A stretch of DNA of 64,000 nucleotides. Source: Flavobacteriaceae bacterium UJ101 (GTDB lineage: Bacteria; Bacteroidota; Bacteroidia; Flavobacteriales; UJ101). The notes beneath the pieces are model-generated. The model had not been told where the DNA came from, searched no databases, and saw only the letters and a list, made by a program, of their open reading frames with translations. How positions within the stretch are numbered: the first letter of the stretch is position 1; every line of letters begins with the position of its first letter. Positions 61,554-64,000 of this stretch are shown piece after piece. The stretch spans positions 310,001 through 374,000 of the forward strand of contig CP016269.1 in NCBI GenBank assembly GCA_001880285.1, in the 5' to 3' direction. The position numbers and the translations under genes were made by a program.

Positions 61554-62024
61554 TTAGCTTATCAATGTCGTTATATTCTTGTTGTCCTTTTTGTTTGTTA
61601 TTGAAAGAAAAAAAAGTATCGCAGCTAAAGGAACAAAAACATAATTTACCACTCCTCCAGGTGCTGTTCCAGTAGTTACTATTGGTTTTAATATTCCTAG
61701 TATTAAACGCATCAAATACTCAATAAAGATGAATATATACATTAAAGGAATCAAAGCTTTATATCTCCAACTAACTATAACATAAAAAATTCCCATAATT
61801 AGCTGTGATAAACCCCAAAGCGAAAAAATAAGAATTACAGTACTAGAGCCTCCATTAGTAAAGGTATCTAAGGGTATTGTTGCTATGCTTTGAGCTCCTC
61901 CATCAGGTGCAAACATATGTATTAAACTCCTTACCACAGTCATAATTGTAAATAGATAGAAAAAATATAGCGCGATCTTTGTTCCTCTATAATCATCATT
62001 AATTTCTTTTGGTAAAATTTTCAT
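61554..62024 (-). CDS. small integral membrane protein, unknown function
   Basis: 156 residues with four predicted helices (about 18-40, 60-85, 90-112, 125-148) and a loop rich in small residues (FAPDGGAQSIATIP) after helix 1. No family was recognised with confidence; it resembles the general plan of DUF4345-like and other four-helix proteins. It stands alone on the minus strand, convergent with the GH92 gene. Function unknown. Confidence 0.65.
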   Translation of the reverse strand: MKILPKEINDDYRGTKIALYFFYLFTIMTVVRSLIHMFAPDGGAQSIATIPLDTFTNGGSSTVILIFSLWGLSQLIMGIFYVIVSWRYKALIPLMYIFIFIEYLMRLILGILKPIVTTGTAPGGVVNYVFVPLAAILFFLSITNKKDNKNITTLIS

Positions 62025-62338
62025 TACTTAATTAATTTTTTAGTTTCATTTATTTTTAATTACAGCTAACAGTACTTGCATGATGTGATTGTATCCCAAA
62101 GAAGAATCGTTAATGATCTTATTGAGTAGTTTTTCTAAATCATACCCTAACTTTTTAAACACCTAAAACTTGGTAGTTCCTGATGTAAATAAAATGATAT
62201 ATACAAATACAATACCACCATGGTCATTCATAAAGGCAAATTACTATCTTGAGAGAAACTGGAGTATGTTAATTTTAAGTTTAAACCAAACTAATATATT
62301 CTAATATAAAAATTATTTCTCTTTTTAAGAATACAAGT
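62025..62338. other. 314-base region without an intact gene
   Basis: AT-rich spacer between two minus-strand genes. Apart from a short decayed-looking minus-strand ORF (62046-62162) I see no gene, tRNA, clear hairpin or repeat here. It may carry the upstream region of the small membrane protein gene at 61554-62024. Confidence 0.5.
62046..62162 (-). pseudogene. short decayed ORF, possible gene remnant
   Basis: On the minus strand a 38-codon frame opens with GTG at 62162, directly after an in-frame TAG, and ends with TGA at 62048-62046. It reads protein-like (VFKKLGYDLEKLLNKIINDS, then SLGYNHIMQVLLAV), with an amphipathic helix pattern. The stop right before it suggests the tail end of a larger gene that has decayed. 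I could not match it to a family, and chance is possible. Confidence 0.25.
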
Positions 62339-63790
62339 TTATACAATACTCCCTGTTTTCTTGTTATCACGAATTAATAACAATCCTAAAAACATAATTA
62401 ACCCATTATAAATTAATATTTCAAAACCAATTTCATGACCATTTTGATCTGCAAAATATTTAATAAGATACGAAATAACCGGAGCAAAGAAAGCTACCAA
62501 AGGAACCCATCGATCTTTTATATTCCATTTGGTAAAAAGACCAAAGGCATACATTCCTAACAAAGGTCCATAAGTATAACCTGCTGCTTTGAATAGTTCC
62601 CAAATAACTGATTCATCTTTAAAAGCTTCTTTGAACAGTAAAATAATAAAAATTAAAAGTATACTAAATCCAACATGTACTATTTTACGCAATCTTTTGG
62701 CATTTTCTTTGGTTTCTATTTCTAAAATATCTACCGAAAAAGAAGTCGTTAATGAAGTTAGAGCAGAATCGGCACTAGAATAAGCCGCAGCAATTAATCC
62801 TAAAATAAAAAAAGCAGATGTAACCTTACCTAATTCAGGTAACATCGCAATCATAGGAAAGAGTTTATCTTTATGAAAATCAAGACCATGTTGTTGTGCA
62901 TATTGTGTCAATAGTAAGCCTAAGACCAGAAAAACTAAATTCACAAAAATAAGAACAACACTAAATGAAAGCATGTTTTTTTGTGCTTCTTTTACGTTCT
63001 TACAGCTTAGGTTTTTTTGCATCATATCCTGATCTAAACCTGTCATGGTAATCGTAATAAAAATACCTGCTAAAAAGTTCTTAAGAAAAAATTTACCATC
63101 ATTGGCATCATCAAAAAAGAAAATTTGACTCATTTCAGATTGTAAAACAGATTCAGAAATTGCTGAGAATGAATTCAGTTGTAATGCCCCACTAACAAAA
63201 TAAATGGTTACTCCAACCGCTATTAACATAAAAAGGGTTTGTAAGGTATCGGTCCAAATAATCGTTTTGATTCCTGCCCGAAATGTATAAACCCAAATTA
63301 ATACAATGGTCAAGGTTACAGTTAACCAGTACGGAACATTATATTGATCAAAAATTAACCATTGTAAAACATTGGCCACTAAAAATAATCGAAATGCTGC
63401 ACCAATTGTACGTGAAATTAAAAAAGCTACAGCTCCTGTTTTATAACTAAAAAAGCCAAATCGACCTTTTAAATAACCATAAATAGAAGTTAAATTGAGT
63501 CGATAATAAAGGGGTAATAAAACAAATGAAATAACTAAATAACCAAAAAAATAGCCCAAAACTACTTGCATATAGCTAAATGACTTGGCTTCTACTGCTC
63601 CAGGAACGGAAATAAATGTTACTCCTGATAATGAAGCCCCAATCATTCCAAAGGCTACAATATACCAAGGTGATTCTTTTTTACCTGTAAAAAATGCATC
63701 ATTATCATCTGATTTACCTGTAAAAAACGAAATAGAAATCAAGGCTATGAAGTAACCTATAATTAAAATTACAATTTCCGTTGCTGACAT
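62339..63790 (-). CDS. sodium:solute symporter (SSS family)
   Basis: 483-residue, about 13-helix transporter of the SSS family. YIVAFGMIGASLSGVTFISVPG near the N-terminus (sodium-site helix), RTIGAAFRLFLVANVLQWLIF, and GLIAAAYSSADSALTSLTTSFSVDI later on are the family signatures. It takes up an organic solute with sodium; the subgroup (sialate-, sugar- or amino-acid-like) is not clear. The minus strand has TATATTTG (complement of 63819-63826) about 29 bases before the start, a likely -7 promoter box. The gene is divergent from recR. Confidence 0.92.
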   Translation of the reverse strand: MSATEIVILIIGYFIALISISFFTGKSDDNDAFFTGKKESPWYIVAFGMIGASLSGVTFISVPGAVEAKSFSYMQVVLGYFFGYLVISFVLLPLYYRLNLTSIYGYLKGRFGFFSYKTGAVAFLISRTIGAAFRLFLVANVLQWLIFDQYNVPYWLTVTLTIVLIWVYTFRAGIKTIIWTDTLQTLFMLIAVGVTIYFVSGALQLNSFSAISESVLQSEMSQIFFFDDANDGKFFLKNFLAGIFITITMTGLDQDMMQKNLSCKNVKEAQKNMLSFSVVLIFVNLVFLVLGLLLTQYAQQHGLDFHKDKLFPMIAMLPELGKVTSAFFILGLIAAAYSSADSALTSLTTSFSVDILEIETKENAKRLRKIVHVGFSILLIFIILLFKEAFKDESVIWELFKAAGYTYGPLLGMYAFGLFTKWNIKDRWVPLVAFFAPVISYLIKYFADQNGHEIGFEILIYNGLIMFLGLLLIRDNKKTGSIV

Positions 63791-63818
63791 ATTTTAGCTT
63801 CTTAGTTAAAAATTCTTT

Positions 63819-63826
63819 CAAATATA
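63819..63826 (-). promoter_or_regulatory. -7 promoter box for the sodium:solute symporter gene
   Basis: Minus-strand TATATTTG, a full match to TAnnTTTG, lies 28 bases upstream of the ATG at 63790. No convincing TTTG partner is visible 19-21 bases before it. Confidence 0.4.
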
Positions 63827-63839
63827 GTAAATTTACGCC

Positions 63840-64000
63840 ATGAATTACCCTAGTAAGATTTTAGAAAATGCTGTATACGAAATTTCACAGCTACCTGGAA
63901 TAGGTAAACGTTCTGCGCTACGTTTGGTTTTACATATGCTACGACATGAAAAAGAAGATACAAAACGTTTAGCATTTGCCTTAAATCAATTGGTAGAAGA
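63840..64000 (+). CDS. recR: recombination mediator protein RecR, 5' part
   Basis: The first 53 codons of recR, cut by the right edge. The protein begins [20 protein letters not shown] and continues [15 protein letters not shown], which is the helix-hairpin-helix region of RecR. RecR loads RecA on gapped DNA with RecF/RecO. The ATG at 63840-63842 is the natural start; it is divergent from the symporter gene with a 49-base spacer. Confidence 0.95.
   Translation, partial: MNYPSKILENAVYEISQLPGIGKRSALRLVLHMLRHEKEDTKRLAFALNQLVE

Overview
This window is an AT-rich stretch of a Bacteroidota chromosome, most likely from a Flavobacteriaceae-type organism. The evidence is a type IX secretion (T9SS) C-terminal sorting tail on a multidomain chitinase, promoters of the Bacteroidota type (TTTG, about 20 bp, TAnnTTTG), FucP-plus-GH92 and CusA-plus-outer-membrane-factor arrangements typical of the phylum, and lipoproteins with the usual short signal peptides. 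No rRNA, tRNA, insertion sequence, CRISPR array or prophage was recognised. The genus cannot be decided from the sequence alone.

Region 1 (1-35426, all minus strand) is a surface-polysaccharide locus of densely packed, often overlapping genes that continues off the left edge. In transcription order, from high to low coordinates, it holds: a TviB/WbpO-type nucleotide-sugar dehydrogenase; a pseudaminic-acid pathway (pseB, pseC, an aldo/keto reductase, an SDR, an SpsF-like cytidylyltransferase, pseG, pseH, a formyltransferase, pseI, a PIG-L deacetylase); a Wzx flippase; a GT42/MAF-like protein that may transfer the pseudaminic acid; a GT2 and two tandem-duplicated GT4 enzymes; an NDP-hexose 2,3-dehydratase with a Gfo/Idh/MocA reductase; two GT-C-like membrane proteins; an RffC-like acetyltransferase, a GtrB/ArnC-like GT2, a small flippase-like protein and an RffA/WecE-like aminotransferase; another GT4, a Wzy-like polymerase/ligase and a GT; a CapK-like adenylate-forming enzyme; WecB; an MBOAT/SGNH acylation pair; a heparinase II/III-family protein; and a last GT4. 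I infer a Wzx/Wzy-type glycan carrying a modified (possibly N-formylated) pseudaminic acid. The block 11038-20037 looks like a self-contained pathway that makes an unusual deoxy-amino sugar and adds it from the periplasmic side via a lipid-linked intermediate.

Region 2 (35490-40001) holds ATP sulfurylase (cysN, cysD) and a DUF2061 protein on the minus strand. A YciO/YrdC-family protein and an atypical Nramp-like transporter follow on the plus strand. The two sides are separated by closely overlapping divergent promoters at 38094-38131.

Region 3 (40172-46781) has a 1302-residue GH18-GH19 chitinase with chitin-binding domains and a T9SS tail, then a lipoprotein isoaspartyl peptidase/asparaginase and purB on the minus strand. 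Two clear terminators lie here.

Region 4 (46782-57673) starts with a heptanucleotide tandem repeat and a 12-helix membrane protein with histidines placed rather as in heme-copper oxidases. It continues with a molybdate operon (modA, TOBE protein, modB, modC), a metal efflux operon (Cys/His-rich small protein, CusA fused to a TolC-like outer membrane factor, CusB-like adaptor) and a GNAT acetyltransferase.

Region 5 (57808-64000) has a FucP-like sugar symporter overlapping a GH92 mannosidase lipoprotein, a small membrane protein, a 314-bp gap with a decayed ORF, a sodium:solute symporter, and the start of recR running off the right edge.
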